Origin: an uncultured Clostridia bacterium
GTDB taxonomy: Bacteria; Bacillota; Clostridia; Oscillospirales; Oscillospiraceae
Assembly (NCBI GenBank): GCA_937858235.1
Contig: CALLZZ010000490.1
Location: forward strand, 1-13,423
DNA length: 13,423 bases
Direction of reading: 5' to 3'
Part shown: piece by piece, positions 12,213 to 13,423 of the stretch
Numbering within the stretch: position 1 is the stretch's first letter
Layout of the letters: every line of letters begins with the position of its first letter
Made by a program: the position numbers and the translations under genes
The notes under the pieces: model-generated
The model's input: the letters and a program-made list of their open reading frames with translations, nothing else
Databases searched by the model: none
Told to the model about the DNA's origin: nothing

Positions 12213-13423
12213 ATGATAACAGGATGCCTACAGCAAAAAAACAATACTTATTATGCCGTATTATATGTAAAAGTGGACGGCAAAAGAAAAACCAAATGGA
12301 TTCCCACCGGACTGCCTGTAGAGGGAACCAGCGACAGGAAAGCTAAGAAAGCCTTTGACCAGATCCGATTGGAATACGAACAGGAACAGGAAGAAAAAGA
12401 GCGTCGGGAAGCCGAGGAACGAGCCAGAGAACTAATCGAGGGCAAACGGAATCCCCAAGCGGATGTATTATTTATCGACTATCTTCAAAAATGGCTGATT
12501 CAAGCAAAGCCCACGATAGCCAGAACAACCTTCAAAGGCTATCAAACCATGCTGGACGGTCGAATTAGCCGGTACTTTACCGAGCTGAACATCACCTTGG
12601 GGGAGATTACCCCTCAGCATATACAGGACTTTCATCAATCAATTTTTGATGAAGGGCACACACCAAACACGGTCATTCATTATCACGCAGTCCTCCGCAG
12701 AGCATTGCAGAATGCAGTGAAAAAAGAGATCATAGGCAGCAACCCTGCTGACCGAGTAGACAGGCCAAAGAAGAATGTATACCAAGCTCAGTTTTATTCC
12801 GCAGAGGAAATGATGGCACTGTTTGATGCGATATCAGATGATCCCTTGGAGATTTGTGTGAAGCTGGCAGCTTACTACGGATTACGTCGAAGTGAAGTCC
12901 TCGGATTAAAGTGGGATGCGATTAACCTTGAGCAAAAGACCATCTCCATCAAACACAAGGTAATTGAGGACACGGTAGATGGCAAATCCATAGCGGTCGG
13001 GGAAGATGTACTGAAAACCAAGTCCAGCTTCCGCACCCTTCCATTACTGCCATCGGTGGAAAAGCTACTGCTCGCAGAAAAGGAAAAGCAGGAAATGTAC
13101 CGAAGGCTTTTCAAGCGCTCTTACTGCCGAGATTACCTCGACTACATCTGCCTCGACCAAACAGGGAAACTCATGCGCCCTAATTATGTGACAGAACACT
13201 TTAGCTGGGTGCTTGAAAAAGCCGACCTCAAAAAAATCCGTTTCCACGATTTAAGGCATTCCTGCGCCAGCTTACTGCTTGCAAATGGGATATCAATGAA
13301 GCAAATCCAGATATGGCTGGGACACAGCACCTTCTCGACTACAGCGGACATTTACTCCCATCTGGACTTCCACGCGCAGATTGAATCCGGCTTGGTTATG
13401 GATGGGATGTTTGAAAGAAACCG
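12213..13423 (+). CDS. int: Tyrosine recombinase (ICE integrase), 3' end cut off by the window
   Basis: The frame runs from ATG 12213, with AAAGGAGG at 12199-12206, for 403 codons to the window edge without a stop. Residues about 10-45 (NTYYAVLYVKVDGKRKTKWIPTG) are the Tn916-type arm-binding domain. A charged helix (about 48-85) and the SAM-like core-binding domain (about 88-180) follow. Catalytic residues are Arg225 (YGLRRSEVLGL), a Lys near 270 in KTKSSFRTLPL, His345 and Arg348 (FHDLRHSC), His371 (WLGHSTFSTT) and the nucleophile Tyr381 (DIYSHLD). All are intact, so the enzyme should be active. Only a few C-terminal residues are missing. It integrates and, with Xis, excises the element; the attachment site should lie just downstream. 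Confidence 0.96.
   Translation, partial: MITGCLQQKNNTYYAVLYVKVDGKRKTKWIPTGLPVEGTSDRKAKKAFDQIRLEYEQEQEEKERREAEERARELIEGKRNPQADVLFIDYLQKWLIQAKPTIARTTFKGYQTMLDGRISRYFTELNITLGEITPQHIQDFHQSIFDEGHTPNTVIHYHAVLRRALQNAVKKEIIGSNPADRVDRPKKNVYQAQFYSAEEMMALFDAISDDPLEICVKLAAYYGLRRSEVLGLKWDAINLEQKTISIKHKVIEDTVDGKSIAVGEDVLKTKSSFRTLPLLPSVEKLLLAEKEKQEMYRRLFKRSYCRDYLDYICLDQTGKLMRPNYVTEHFSWVLEKADLKKIRFHDLRHSCASLLLANGISMKQIQIWLGHSTFSTTADIYSHLDFHAQIESGLVMDGMFERN

Larger units (their letters stand above)
1..13423. mobile_element. Right-hand part of a Tn1549/Tn916-like ICE carrying an arsenic resistance operon
   Basis: Hallmark genes seen in order are a DUF3991/Toprim protein, a VirD4-type coupling ATPase, a winged-helix protein, a sigma-70 region 4-like protein, MazF, an excisionase-like protein and a tyrosine integrase. 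This combination is known from Tn1549/CTn-type elements of Clostridia. The ars operon and the XRE switch lie between the coupling-protein block and the integration block as cargo. No relaxase, VirB4 or other mating-channel gene is present here, so whether the element is self-transmissible cannot be judged. Neither element end is visible; the right end should lie just past the integrase gene. Confidence 0.8.

Overview
The window looks like the right-hand part of an integrative and conjugative element (ICE) of the Tn1549/Tn916-like kind found in gut and anaerobic Clostridia (Lachnospiraceae/Oscillospiraceae type). The reasons are strong AGGAGG ribosome binding sites, mixed base composition, a CD1115-type VirD4 coupling protein, a DUF3991/Toprim protein, and a right end made of a sigma-like protein, MazF, excisionase and tyrosine integrase. 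The species cannot be named from this sequence. The integrase gene is still open at the last base, so the element end and its attachment site lie beyond the window.

Layout. 1-4178: conjugation/replication backbone, with the tail of an upstream gene, a DUF3991/Toprim protein, an AT-rich DUF1232 (YkvA-like) gene inserted on the opposite strand with its own terminator, VirD4, and a small winged-helix protein. 4179-5190: a regulatory switch, with an XRE repressor reading leftward and a 79-residue protein reading rightward. Between them are four 15-bp operator-like sites in exact 23-bp register, two of which sit inside the spacers of the two divergent promoters. 5264-9827: a complete arsenic operon, arsR - 13-codon Cys-rich micro-ORF - acr3 - (DUF2703-ArsD fusion) - arsA - arsC. 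It has a near-consensus promoter and two identical-type ArsR-like palindromes. 9828-10411: no convincing protein gene, but a clear cyclic-di-GMP-I (GEMM-I) riboswitch with its own terminator and two further hairpins. 10412-10885: a sigma-70 region 4-like protein with terminator. 10886-11463: a second gene-free stretch with a chain of hairpins, probably a structured RNA or leader. 11464-13423: MazF/PemK toxin, excisionase-like protein with a terminator folded over its stop codon, and the tyrosine recombinase.

How the parts fit. Arsenate enters the cell and ArsC reduces it to arsenite. ArsD (with the DUF2703 domain) would hand arsenite on to ArsA, and Acr3 exports it. ArsR derepresses the operon when arsenite binds. 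The backbone genes handle DNA processing and coupling, and Int/Xis handle integration and excision. The most noteworthy points are the Cys-rich micro-ORF with the second ArsR box, the DUF2703-ArsD fusion that still carries an internal ribosome binding site, the four-site operator array, the orphan c-di-GMP riboswitch next to the mobility module, and the structured RNA in front of a MazF toxin with no visible antitoxin.
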